Assembly (NCBI GenBank): GCA_947475735.1
Contig: CANJLQ010000019.1
Coordinates: 1 to 47,643, forward strand
From: Caulobacteraceae bacterium
GTDB taxonomy: Bacteria; Pseudomonadota; Alphaproteobacteria; Caulobacterales; Caulobacteraceae
Length of the DNA: 47,643 nucleotides
Direction of reading: 5' to 3'
The notes under the pieces: model-generated
Databases searched by the model: none
What the model was told of the DNA's origin: nothing
The model's input: the letters and a program-made list of their open reading frames with translations, nothing else
In this document: positions 1 to 8,494 of the stretch, piece after piece
How positions within the stretch are numbered: position 1 is the first letter of the stretch
Layout of the letters: each line of letters opens with the position of its first letter
Program-made: the position numbers and the translations under genes

Positions 1-84
1 GCAAACCTCCGCCGTCGCCACACCGGTCTCCTGCTCCCGCAGGATCCCAATGATCTGCTCTTCCGTGAACCTTGATCGCTTCAT
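1..84 (-). CDS. IS3-family transposase OrfA, N-terminal fragment (runs off window)
   Basis: The minus strand from the ATG at 84 encodes MKRSRFTEEQIIGILREQE and then TGVATAEVC before the window ends. This is the characteristic N-terminus of IS3-family OrfA proteins (IS407-like group), the helix-turn-helix protein that binds the element's ends. Only 28 codons are visible. In intact elements OrfA is followed by OrfB, a DDE integrase, usually made as a fusion by frameshifting. The match is by recognition of the conserved N-terminus; whether the rest is intact cannot be seen. Confidence 0.85.
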   Translation of the reverse strand, partial: MKRSRFTEEQIIGILREQETGVATAEVC

Positions 85-143
85 TCTGTCCGTCCTTCGT
101 TAGGGCGGACTCTAGCTATTCCTGGAGGAGTTTCAGGGGGTCA
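1..143 (-). mobile_element. End of an IS3-family insertion sequence
   Basis: The first 143 bases look like the terminal part of an IS3-family element running off the left edge. Reading leftwards from 143, the end begins TGACCCCCTGAAACTCC, a typical IS3-type terminal repeat starting with TGA, followed by a short leader and the start of the transposase OrfA gene at 84. The other end, OrfB and the target duplication are outside the window, so completeness cannot be judged. It sits at the edge of a region that also carries an integrase and an RHS locus, which fits accessory DNA. Confidence 0.8.
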
Positions 144-1106
144 CGTCACGTCGTAACGGGCCAGCGCGGCATTTGCTCTCCCGATCAGCGGTAAAAGTTT
201 ACGCCAATCGAGGTCCGAAAGCGGCAAAGGGTCGGGCTGGCAGGGCTCCATGGGCATTCCACGGCCCTAACCGACGCGACGCTTTTTTGAAAGCTGGAAT
301 CGTGCTTCGCATTTCATAAGCGCCGTAGTGATCGTTCGAAGTTCCACAAATGCTTCTGTGATTCGTGAATTCCAATTTCGGATTTCACAAACGCCGTTGC
401 GAAAATCAGACCGTCCACGAAGGCTCTCATCGGCGCTCGACGTGGGTCCAACTTCAGCGATCTTTTGCTGCCTCTGAACCAGAGCACCATGCGCGCGCTC
501 AGCCCTAGTCGGCGTCGCTCATTCCATCGCTAGCGCGAGTTCAGAATCGAAATCGGAAAAACACGCTGAAAAATCAGGCGTGTTTCATTTAATCGCTAAC
601 CCGCTCCCCACGTGAGATCGCCATTAAAAAGCTGACCAGAGTTTCGCGTCGCTCGGTGGTCCAAACCGCTCGCAAACAGCGATCAGACATAAAATCGCTG
701 TGGCTACGTTCTAGAGATAAGGCCCAGGTTTGCCGCCTCAAGCCGCTGCGCTACCCTGCCTTGGCCCGGGTGGCCCCCGCATATGTCCAGGCTTCGGCTA
801 AAAGCGGCGGCGCGTGGCTCAACCATGTTCTCAACGCCCGGCGCGCCCGCGACACCGCGTCCGGATCACACGCAAGCGTCGGGCGAGTGTGTTCGCGCCA
901 CACTTGTCAAGGTTGAACACCTGATTCATTGTGGAACTGCGCCGCCCTGCGGCGTCGAGGCGTGAGAACCTCGGTTGAGACCGGACCCTGAACCCTGTGG
1001 TTGACGCATGCTGCATGCAATGTCGGCCGCGTGGTCCCCTATGCTGTGCCTCGACCGATCCCGAACCGGCCTTTGCCCGGTCGGCCTCGCAATTGGAGGC
1101 AAGGCA
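144..1106. other. Long stretch with no convincing gene
   Basis: About 960 bases between the IS end and the sigma factor hold only short open frames of 60 to 86 codons without ribosome sites or recognisable products. The first half is less GC-rich than the neighbourhood. It contains two near-identical 16-base words 71 bases apart (311-326 and 382-397). No tRNA, terminator or CRISPR was recognised. It is probably decayed accessory DNA. Confidence 0.5.
311..397. repeat. Pair of imperfect 16-base direct repeats
   Basis: ATTTCATAAGCGCCGT at 311-326 and ATTTCACAAACGCCGT at 382-397 match at 14 of 16 positions. They lie in the same orientation, 71 bases apart, in a stretch without genes. A related shorter word, TTCCACAAATGC, lies between them at 342-353. 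They could be protein-binding boxes or scars of a duplication; nothing else supports a function. Confidence 0.4.
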
Positions 1107-1619
1107 TTGGCGTCTGGGACCCGACGCATGATCACCCAACCGGCGCTTTCTGCGGGCAGCGATCCCGAGGTGCTGTTTCAAACCCATGGATCGTGGCTGC
1201 TGGGGACCTTGAGACGGCGGTTCGGGCCGGAGGTCGCCGAGGACTTGCTCCAAGAGACCTATCTGCGTCTGGTGCGCCAGACCGAGGTGGTCGAGGTCCA
1301 CAAGCCAAAGGCATTCCTGCTCCGGATTGCCCGGAACCTGTTCCTGTCCGGCTATCGTCGCGACCAGCGGCGCGCCGAAATCGACGGCGTCAGCCTGACA
1401 ACCCGGGCTCAATCCGAGGCCGCCAGCCAGGTCGAGCTGCTTATCCTAAAGGACATCATCCTACGTATGCCTAGAAAGCTGCGCGACGTGTTCCTGCTCA
1501 GTCGCTTTGGTGGCTTATCAAACGAAGCCATCGCCGATCGCCTCGGCATCCGGCCGAAGACGGTCGAGTCACGCATGACCCAGGCCCTTGCCTACTGTGC
1601 TGCGCAGCTCGGTCGATGA
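1107..1619 (+). CDS. ECF-type RNA polymerase sigma factor (orphan)
   Basis: Sigma-70 family protein of the small extracytoplasmic-function type, which redirects RNA polymerase to a limited promoter set. Region 2 is seen in EDLLQETYLRLVR and FLLRIARNLFLSGYRR; region 4, with its helix-turn-helix, in LSNEAIADRLGIRPKTVESR. The start is a choice. TTG at 1107 has a GGAGG at 1095-1099 with seven-base spacing and gives 170 aa; ATG at 1128 gives 163 aa but lacks a good ribosome site. The family is normally controlled by an anti-sigma factor encoded next door (FecR-like or zinc-binding). None is present: the next genes are the RHS-type pair. Possible targets are those genes, but this is inference from position only. 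Confidence 0.85.
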   Translation: MASGTRRMITQPALSAGSDPEVLFQTHGSWLLGTLRRRFGPEVAEDLLQETYLRLVRQTEVVEVHKPKAFLLRIARNLFLSGYRRDQRRAEIDGVSLTTRAQSEAASQVELLILKDIILRMPRKLRDVFLLSRFGGLSNEAIADRLGIRPKTVESRMTQALAYCAAQLGR

Positions 1620-1857
1620 TTTGCCGATAGACTTAGCGGCAAAGAAAGCGCGTCGGCCGACCATTCTCATCTAGGCACCGCCAAAGCGGCTTGGACGCAA
1701 TCAGGCATCGAAACGAGTGGGTAAAAAAGCTTGGCAGGCCCCTAACCTACGTCCGATTCTGACGCACCACTAGGATAATATTCCTTAACTACAAACCCAG
1801 GTTGACAGAGCTCGCCTTTTACGAGAACGTCGGTCTCGGGATTATGGAGGGGATACG

Positions 1858-2076
1858 ATGCGATCAAGACTGCTGCTCGCCGCCTCAACGGCGGCCCTAC
1901 TCTCCGCATTCGCTGCCACTGCCGCGACTGCAAGCGAAACCATCACCTACACCTATGACGCGCAAGGGCGCGTGGTGAAGGTGGTGCGATCCGGCACCGT
2001 CAACAACGGCGAAACCATCGACTACGAACACGACGACGCCGACAACCGAACCCAGAAGCAGACCACCGGCGCATAG
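1858..2076 (+). CDS. Small secreted protein with a single YD repeat
   Basis: A 72-residue protein with a clear Sec signal peptide (about residues 1-25, LLLAASTAALLSAFAATA, cleavage near TAS-ET). The rest is one RHS/YD-type repeat, YTYDAQGRVVKVVRSG, plus a second partial unit ending YEHDDADNRTQKQ. A GGAGGGG at 1846-1852 precedes the ATG. It lies about 90 bases upstream of the large YD-repeat gene on the same strand. YD repeats normally assemble by the dozen into a closed shell, so a lone exported repeat is unusual. It may be a remnant of an older RHS gene or a small partner of the big protein; function unknown. Confidence 0.75.
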   Translation: MRSRLLLAASTAALLSAFAATAATASETITYTYDAQGRVVKVVRSGTVNNGETIDYEHDDADNRTQKQTTGA

Positions 2077-2168
2077 CGCCCGAAGCTTCACTCACAGCTT
2101 AATCGCGACGCCCATCGCCGCCCTCAAGCGGCGAGGCGATGGCGCGCGCCTGCAATCAGGATCTCTTT

Positions 2169-5100
2169 ATGCGCAAGCTTTCTCACCTCGCTTGGCTGTC
2201 GGCCTCCGCTGCGGTCTTGCCGATAATCCTAGCCAATCCCGCTCTGGCTCAACAGCCGCCGGCCCCAGAGCACTACACGCTCGATAACCGGGGCGTGGAC
2301 CTAGTGCGGGGCACCTTCGTCAACGCGCGCACCGAGGTGGTGGTGGGCCAGCCGGGGGCCGGGGGGATGACCTACGGCCGCATCTATCCTGGGGGCGTCC
2401 TAGTCAACTGGCGCGACACCTTGCAGGGCAACATTTACGTCTCGGGCAGCACCTACACGGTGTCGATGGGCGCGGACTCGGAGATCTTCACCCTGTCCGG
2501 CTCAACCTTCACGCCTCAGTCGAACAACGGGGCCACCCTCGTCCAGTCGGGAGCAATCTACACCTTCACGACCTCGTCAGGGGCCGTGATCAACTTCACA
2601 ACAGCCTACAGCGGCTTGACGAACAACATCTCGGGGATCGCGGCGGTCGTCGATCACACCCTGCCGAACGGGGAGAAGCGAACATACAACTACGCGACGG
2701 CGACCTACTGCTCGTTGTTCGATATCGAGGGCAACTGCCTGCAGTTCGCCGAGGCCGTGCGGTTGCAATCGGTCACCAATACCTTCGGCAACCAAATCCA
2801 TTACATCTATGCGGGCGACGACCCCACCGCCGACCTCGGGGCCTGGCAACAGGTCGACACGGTTCGCGGCGTCAGCCTGGCCTCGACCTACTGCGATCCC
2901 ATCGCGAACACCTGTCCGGGTCTGCCGGAGAGCCCCAGCGTCACCTATGATGCGCCGAGGCCCAATACCGCGACCGATGCGTTGGGCCGTACTACGAGCT
3001 TCACCTATGGGTCGGCTGGCATCACCTCGATCACCCTGCCGGGCTCCACATCGCCCGAGGTGCAGGTGAGCTACAGCAGCAACCGGGTCGCCTCGGTCAC
3101 CGACACGACCGGCACCTGGAACTACACCTACGTCGATGTCGGAACCCAGCGGACCACAACCTCGAGCGGACCGCAAAGTCAGCAGACTGTCGTTGTCTCC
3201 GATCAGACCATCGGTCGCGCCACCTCTGTGACGAACGCCCTCAGTCAGACCTGGACCTACGGTTACGACAGCGACCGCCGGCTGGACACGGTCACTCAGC
3301 CAGAGGGCGACGCGATCGACTACACCTACGACATGCGGGGCAACGTTACTCAAGCGCGGCGCATCGCCAAGCCGGGATCGGGCCTCGCCGACATCGTCAC
3401 TTCGGCGATCTACCCCTCTACCTGCTCCAACAGAAAGACCTGCAACCAGCCGACCTCGACCAGCGATGCAAGAGGCTTTACCACGGACTATACCTATGAC
3501 AGCGGGCACGGCGGTCTCCTGACGGTAACCGCGCCGGCACCGTCGGGCTCAGGTGATCGGCCCCAGGTTCGCTACGGCTATCAGTCGCTCTACGCTTGGT
3601 ACGACACGGGCTCGGGCATCGCCCAGGCTCCGACGCCGGTCAACCTTCCGACCTCGACGTCGACCTGTCGGTCCGGATCCAGTTGCACCGGCACCGCCCA
3701 GGAGACCGTGACCAGCGTCACCTACGGTGGTTCAGGCGTGGCCAATCCGCTCCTGCCGACCTCAGTCTCGGTAGCGGCGGGTGATGGTTCCCTAACCGCC
3801 ATGACCCAGATGACCCACACGGCCAACGGTCAGGTCAGTACGGTCGATGGACCGTTGTCGGGGAGCGGCGACCTGACCCAGTTTCGCTATGACTCCGCGC
3901 TTCAGCTCGTCGGTCAGATCGGCCCCGATCCCGACGGGGGCGGAGTCCTGGCCAACCGGGCCGCGCGGTATACGTACAGCCAACGGGGCCAAGTAATCCT
4001 GACGGAGGCGGGCACCACGCCCGGATACTCCGACGCCAACTGGGCGGCGTTCCAAACGTTGCAGCAGGAGGCCTCCGCCTATGACGCCTACGGGCGGGTG
4101 ACGCATGTGCGCGCTCAGACGTCTGCAGGGACGACTGAAGCCCTCATCCAGATGTCCTATGACGCCTCCGGACGGCTAGACTGCGCGGTCACCCGCATGA
4201 ACCCGACGACCTTCGCCAGTCCGCCAACCTCCGCCTGCACAGCGGCGACGCTCGGCAGCTTTGGTCCCGACCGGATCGCACAGTACGGCTATGACGTGCT
4301 AAACCGCCAGACCTCGGTGACGACGGCTCCGGGCCTCGCCGAGGCGATCACCGAGTCTCTGACCTTCACCAGCAACGGCCAGACCCAGGCGCTGACGGAC
4401 GGCAACGGCAACGTCTCAACGCTGGAATATGACGGCTTCGACCGCATGACGGCGTTGGTTTATCCCACAGTGCTCGTCAACGGAGTACCGACGACTTACC
4501 GCCAGCAATGGACTTATGACGCGGCTAGCAACGTCTCCAGTTACATCACCCGCAACAGCCAGACTTTCGCCTACACCTACGATCGGCTCGGCAGGCTCAC
4601 GCTGGCCGACAATCCGGCGAACGTCGGTGACGTCACATACACTTACGACCTAGTCGGCAATCCGCTGACGGCCGCGCAGCCCGGCGTCCGCACTGTCACC
4701 ATGACCTGGGATGCCCTGGGTCGCCTGCTGACAGAGACGACGCCGCTCGGACAGATGGCGATGCAGTACGACATCGCCAGCCGGCGGACGCGCACGACCT
4801 GGCCAGACGGCTACCTCGTCGACTACACGTATGACCTGACGGACGCGATGACGTCTCTGACCTCGACGAGTTCCGCGGTTCAAGCAGCCTATGGCTATGA
4901 CAACCTCGGCCGCCGGACCGCCGTCACGCGTGGGAGCGGGCCCAGTACGTCCTACGGCTACGACGGCGTCTCTCGCATGACGTCTCTGGCGCACGACCTC
5001 GCCGGCACAGGCGACGACGTGGCCTGGAGCTATACCTACAATCCTGCTGGCCAAATCGTCAGCCAGAGCAGAGACAATGATCTCTACGCCTGGACGGGCG

Positions 5101-6455
5101 GCACCAACGGCACGAACACTTATCAACCTGACGAGCTGAATCAGATCGACCTTAATAATGTCAATCTACCCTACGATGCCAAGGGCAATCTCCAGGGCGA
5201 CTTAACGCGGACATATCTCTACGACCAGGCCAACCGGCTCACGTCGGGCGGGGTCTCGGGCGGGGCGGTCAATACGCTTGCTTACGACCCGCTCAGTCGG
5301 CTGTATTCGATCACAGGAACCCAAGCTGGCTCATATCTCTATGACGGAGTGGAGATCGCCGGCGTTGTGCAGAACGGAACCACTACGGTGGTTAATCGGG
5401 TTGTGCGCGGGCCGTGGGCTGACGAAACAGTGGCTACTCATCCAGTCGCGTCGGTCCCGACTTATATACTCCAGGACCATCAGAGCTCGACTGTCGCCCT
5501 CGCCGGGCCGACCGGCTCCATTCTCGGTCGGCTTGCTTACGATGAGTACGGCGTGCCGCAGGCGGGCAACTCGGGGCGATTCCAGTATACCGGACAGCTA
5601 TGGCTGCCCGACGCCCAAGTCTATCATTACAAGGCGAGGGCCTATCATCCTGTGCTCGGCCGGTTTCTGCAGACGGACCCGATTGGCTATCAAGCGGGAA
5701 TGAACCTGTATGCCTACGTGGGGAACGACCCGCTGAACTGGACGGATTCACTAGGCTTGCAGGAAACCTGTATCGAGCGTGATTATGCCGATTATGGAAA
5801 CGGACCTGAGGCAATATCCGGCGGTGGTTGTTCAGACGCGAGGCTAATGCCGAACGGCGGCGGCGGCGGCCTCATCGGCCTGATCAATGGCGGTGGAGCT
5901 AGATTTGGCTTTGGTCTTTCCGGCTGGTTTGGCGGCGGATTCGGCGGCCGAGGGGGATCTCGAGTACCCGATCGGACGTCGCCAAATTGCACTTTGCCAG
6001 CGCCCGAAAGTGCGTCATTTGGGCTCGACGACGGCGCAGAAGCGCTTGGCGCTGGTACTGCAGTAGCGGCAACAATGCGAGGATCTGCAACGTTAGCGCT
6101 GGGTGCCTCCAACCTAGCCCCAGTCCTAGCAGCAGGATACGTTCTTGGGAGTGAAGCATTGCGAGGTGCACGGGAGTTGGACCAAGGCGTAGATTACAGC
6201 GTGGTTGCCGCCGGGATTGCTGGGCGACTGACTGCGACGACGGTCGTTTCTGGATCGTTTGGGGCGGCGTTTGGGACTGCAGGGGCGAGCGCGGGCGGCG
6301 CTGTCTTTGGTGCTCGAGGTCGCGCGGCAGGCGGGGCCGCTGGTGCACTTTACGGAGCAGTGACTGGTGCGGTGGTCGCAGATCTAACGAATCTGAACGA
6401 GAACGCCGGGGCCGGAGCTCAGGCGGCAGCCCTCGCAGCGCTAGGTTGCCAATGA
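2169..6455 (+). CDS. Sec-exported RHS/YD-repeat protein with variable C-terminal tail (candidate toxin)
   Basis: About 1,428 residues. The ATG at 2169 is preferred because it has AGGA seven bases upstream and starts a signal peptide (RKLSHLAWLSASAAVLPIIL, ending ALAQ); an upstream ATG at 2139 adds ten residues. After an N-terminal beta-rich region come many YD repeats (DALGRTTSFTYG, YDMRGNVTQ, YDRLGRLTLADN). The RHS core follows near residues 1140-1200: YDEYGVPQAGNSGRFQYTG, then RFLQTDPIGYQAGMNLYAYV, then GNDPLNWTDSLGL. The roughly 229-residue tail after the core is rich in Gly and Ala with glycine-zipper-like hydrophobic runs. RHS proteins enclose a C-terminal toxin released by self-cleavage at the core; here the tail resembles a membrane-active segment rather than a known nuclease. 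No VgrG, PAAR or type VI gene is nearby, and the signal peptide points to Sec export. An overlapping membrane protein follows. Confidence 0.9.
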   Translation: MRKLSHLAWLSASAAVLPIILANPALAQQPPAPEHYTLDNRGVDLVRGTFVNARTEVVVGQPGAGGMTYGRIYPGGVLVNWRDTLQGNIYVSGSTYTVSMGADSEIFTLSGSTFTPQSNNGATLVQSGAIYTFTTSSGAVINFTTAYSGLTNNISGIAAVVDHTLPNGEKRTYNYATATYCSLFDIEGNCLQFAEAVRLQSVTNTFGNQIHYIYAGDDPTADLGAWQQVDTVRGVSLASTYCDPIANTCPGLPESPSVTYDAPRPNTATDALGRTTSFTYGSAGITSITLPGSTSPEVQVSYSSNRVASVTDTTGTWNYTYVDVGTQRTTTSSGPQSQQTVVVSDQTIGRATSVTNALSQTWTYGYDSDRRLDTVTQPEGDAIDYTYDMRGNVTQARRIAKPGSGLADIVTSAIYPSTCSNRKTCNQPTSTSDARGFTTDYTYDSGHGGLLTVTAPAPSGSGDRPQVRYGYQSLYAWYDTGSGIAQAPTPVNLPTSTSTCRSGSSCTGTAQETVTSVTYGGSGVANPLLPTSVSVAAGDGSLTAMTQMTHTANGQVSTVDGPLSGSGDLTQFRYDSALQLVGQIGPDPDGGGVLANRAARYTYSQRGQVILTEAGTTPGYSDANWAAFQTLQQEASAYDAYGRVTHVRAQTSAGTTEALIQMSYDASGRLDCAVTRMNPTTFASPPTSACTAATLGSFGPDRIAQYGYDVLNRQTSVTTAPGLAEAITESLTFTSNGQTQALTDGNGNVSTLEYDGFDRMTALVYPTVLVNGVPTTYRQQWTYDAASNVSSYITRNSQTFAYTYDRLGRLTLADNPANVGDVTYTYDLVGNPLTAAQPGVRTVTMTWDALGRLLTETTPLGQMAMQYDIASRRTRTTWPDGYLVDYTYDLTDAMTSLTSTSSAVQAAYGYDNLGRRTAVTRGSGPSTSYGYDGVSRMTSLAHDLAGTGDDVAWSYTYNPAGQIVSQSRDNDLYAWTGGTNGTNTYQPDELNQIDLNNVNLPYDAKGNLQGDLTRTYLYDQANRLTSGGVSGGAVNTLAYDPLSRLYSITGTQAGSYLYDGVEIAGVVQNGTTTVVNRVVRGPWADETVATHPVASVPTYILQDHQSSTVALAGPTGSILGRLAYDEYGVPQAGNSGRFQYTGQLWLPDAQVYHYKARAYHPVLGRFLQTDPIGYQAGMNLYAYVGNDPLNWTDSLGLQETCIERDYADYGNGPEAISGGGCSDARLMPNGGGGGLIGLINGGGARFGFGLSGWFGGGFGGRGGSRVPDRTSPNCTLPAPESASFGLDDGAEALGAGTAVAATMRGSATLALGASNLAPVLAAGYVLGSEALRGARELDQGVDYSVVAAGIAGRLTATTVVSGSFGAAFGTAGASAGGAVFGARGRAAGGAAGALYGAVTGAVVADLTNLNENAGAGAQAAALAALGCQ

Positions 6456-6913
6456 GAGGCCAATATCAGTCAATATCTGGCTACGATCTCAGACAAGTGC
6501 GCTCCCTTCTTGTTCGCTTGATACCCCTCGCTATCATGTGCGCGGCGAGCGCCACAGCAATCATTTTCCTTACCTGGGGAAGATTAGAGCAATCTGAATA
6601 CCATCTCGTTCCATGGGTATTGATTATTATACTAGGAGCTATTGCACGGAAATGGCTGGTTGGATTTTTTACGCTTTGTTTATCCCTAGTTCGGACTAAC
6701 GAATCTGCGATATATTTCGATGATCAATATTTAATTTGCATCTCTCCTCACTTTCTGAAGTTCAAATTATCTGACATAGCCCAAGTATCTATCAATGAAG
6801 AGTGCACACATTTGTCATTTCTCATGCATGACGGATCGAATAAACGGATATTTACCGCACTTTTTAAAGAAACGATCGAAACTGTACTTAACAGGGTGCG
6901 AGCTCTAGTTTAG
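6452..6913 (+). CDS. Two-helix membrane protein overlapping the RHS gene (candidate immunity protein)
   Basis: A 153-residue protein starting at the ATG at 6452, which overlaps the RHS stop as ATGA, so translation is likely coupled. A TTG six bases upstream would add only two residues. Two hydrophobic segments are visible, about residues 19-43 (LVRLIPLAIMCAASATAIIF) and 52-80 (VPWVLIIILGAIARKWLVGF). A soluble domain of about 70 residues follows, ending ETIETVLNRVRALV. No family was recognised; the layout resembles a small PH-like membrane protein. The DNA is visibly more AT-rich than everything around it, a common mark of exchanged toxin-immunity ends of RHS genes. Role as immunity protein is inferred from position, overlap, membrane location and base composition. 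Confidence 0.7.
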   Translation: MRGQYQSISGYDLRQVRSLLVRLIPLAIMCAASATAIIFLTWGRLEQSEYHLVPWVLIIILGAIARKWLVGFFTLCLSLVRTNESAIYFDDQYLICISPHFLKFKLSDIAQVSINEECTHLSFLMHDGSNKRIFTALFKETIETVLNRVRALV

Positions 6914-7067
6914 TTCTTTAGCGGCTGCTGTCGGAGCCAAGTCAGCCTCAGCTGATCGCCGCGCAGGGAACCAGCATCAGCTGTGGCAAGATGGTTCGCT
7001 CCGCTGATCCGTCCGGCCACTTCGACAGCTCCATAGCAAGCTCTGCCAGCCCACGTTGATGATACCC

Positions 7068-8390
7068 TTAAGTCCGCTGTCCACCCGTTTCAGGCACCGG
7101 AACGTCCCCTTTCGGGCGCTGCGAAGCCCGCTTAGGCCGAGGGATGAGATACTCTTCGATCGCGGGGAGGTTCTCGACGGAGGTGATCTGCAGAAAGCGC
7201 TGCCCGACCAGCTCCGACACCGCCCTCACCGGATCATCGGTGAGATGGGCATAGCGCTCCGTCGTGCTCGCCTGCCGATGCCCTAACGCCTTGCCGATTA
7301 GATAAAGACTCGCTCCGTCAGCGGCGGCGAAACTGGCAAACGAGTGGCGCAGGTCGTGAAGCCGCACCCCCTCAAGCTTGGCCACCTCCCTCACCCGGTC
7401 CCAGGTCTTGTAAAGACCGACTGTCGGCCCTTCCCCACGCGCCGCCGGGAACACATAGGGTCCTTCGCGCGACCGATGCATGATCTCAGCCAGAGCGGCG
7501 GAGTTCAGCGGGATCACCTTCTCGCCAGTCTTGGACCGATGCCAGGGCAGTATGATTCGGCCCCGCTCCAGATCAACCTCGCCCCAGGTCAGGTTCAGGA
7601 TCTCGGACTTCCTCGCGCCGGTGAACAGCAGGAGTCGAATGATCGCACCGTGGCTTTCCGGGATCTCCCCGGCCTCGACGAGTTCACGAAGGGTGGCGAT
7701 CATGTGGGTGGCTTCTGAGGTCGTCAGAAACCGCTCACGCCGGCGCGGTCGTACCTTCTGGACGCCGATCGCGGGGTTGTGCGGGATGATCTCCTGCATG
7801 ACCGCCCAAGAGAGCATGGCGGCCGTCGAGCGGATCGTGTGTCCAGCGGCACCGGGACCACCCCGAATGATCGCGCGGCCCCGCGCCTTGGTCCGGACGT
7901 CCTTGGCCGTCTTGCCCGTGAGCACATCGGCCTGCAGCCGCTCTAGGTCTCTGCGCGTCAGGTCCCGGGCAAGCCGCCGGCCAAGGAGCGGAGCGACGTG
8001 ACGGCGCAACACCGAGGCGTCGCCCGCCCAGGACGACTCGCGCTTGTTGGGCTTCGAGATCCGGCCCTCATGCAGATAGGTCTCGATCAGCTCATTGACC
8101 GTGATGGCCGCATTGACCTCGCGCTTGGCCTGGATCGGATCATGCCCGGACTTCACCTTGCGCAGCAGCTCGGAAGCCGCCTCCCGGGCTTCCTCGACGG
8201 TGTGGGGGCTACCGACCTTGCCGAGCGTGTGGCGACGAACCGAGGAACCCATTCGGTATTTGACGATGAAACTCCGGGTACCGGTTCGACGCGCGCGCAC
8301 ACCGAAACCGATCACTTGGGTGTCCCAGAGATAGGCTTCCGCCTCGTCGGTGACGAAGGCGTCGACCAGCCGCTTGGTGAGCTTGGGCAT
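7068..8390 (-). CDS. Tyrosine site-specific recombinase (integrase)
   Basis: A 440-residue phage/island integrase. The start at 8390 (MPKLTKRLVDAF) fits the family N-terminus; a longer frame to 8516 would cross unrelated sequence. An N-terminal DUF4102-like arm-binding domain (about 1-85, with DTQVIGFGVRARRTGTRSF) is followed by a core-binding domain. The catalytic domain shows Arg in FTGARKSEIL, Lys in the HRSKTGEK hairpin, the box HDLRHSFA, His in LGHRQ and the nucleophile Tyr in TERYAHL, so it looks active. This family inserts islands at tRNA 3' ends. A tRNA-Arg 3' fragment lies 185 bases from its start codon, matching an int gene at the right end of an integrated element. Confidence 0.95.
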   Translation of the reverse strand: MPKLTKRLVDAFVTDEAEAYLWDTQVIGFGVRARRTGTRSFIVKYRMGSSVRRHTLGKVGSPHTVEEAREAASELLRKVKSGHDPIQAKREVNAAITVNELIETYLHEGRISKPNKRESSWAGDASVLRRHVAPLLGRRLARDLTRRDLERLQADVLTGKTAKDVRTKARGRAIIRGGPGAAGHTIRSTAAMLSWAVMQEIIPHNPAIGVQKVRPRRRERFLTTSEATHMIATLRELVEAGEIPESHGAIIRLLLFTGARKSEILNLTWGEVDLERGRIILPWHRSKTGEKVIPLNSAALAEIMHRSREGPYVFPAARGEGPTVGLYKTWDRVREVAKLEGVRLHDLRHSFASFAAADGASLYLIGKALGHRQASTTERYAHLTDDPVRAVSELVGQRFLQITSVENLPAIEEYLIPRPKRASQRPKGDVPVPETGGQRT

Positions 8391-8494
8391 GGTCAGAACT
8401 CCCCCGAGAAAAGGCCGAATCCTGGGACCCGTATGGGACCCAGCCGGTCGGATTTCACGGCAAATGCGGGAAATGACCGGCGACGGGAGAATTT

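Noticed and set aside
725..765. tRNA-like sequence on the minus strand (GGCAGGGTAGCGCAGCGGC)
   Set aside because: The D-arm-like word is suggestive, but the stems do not pair properly and no T arm or acceptor partner is present.
656..965. Short plus-strand ORFs of 60-86 codons
   Set aside because: No ribosome site, no recognisable product, and they overlap each other in different frames.
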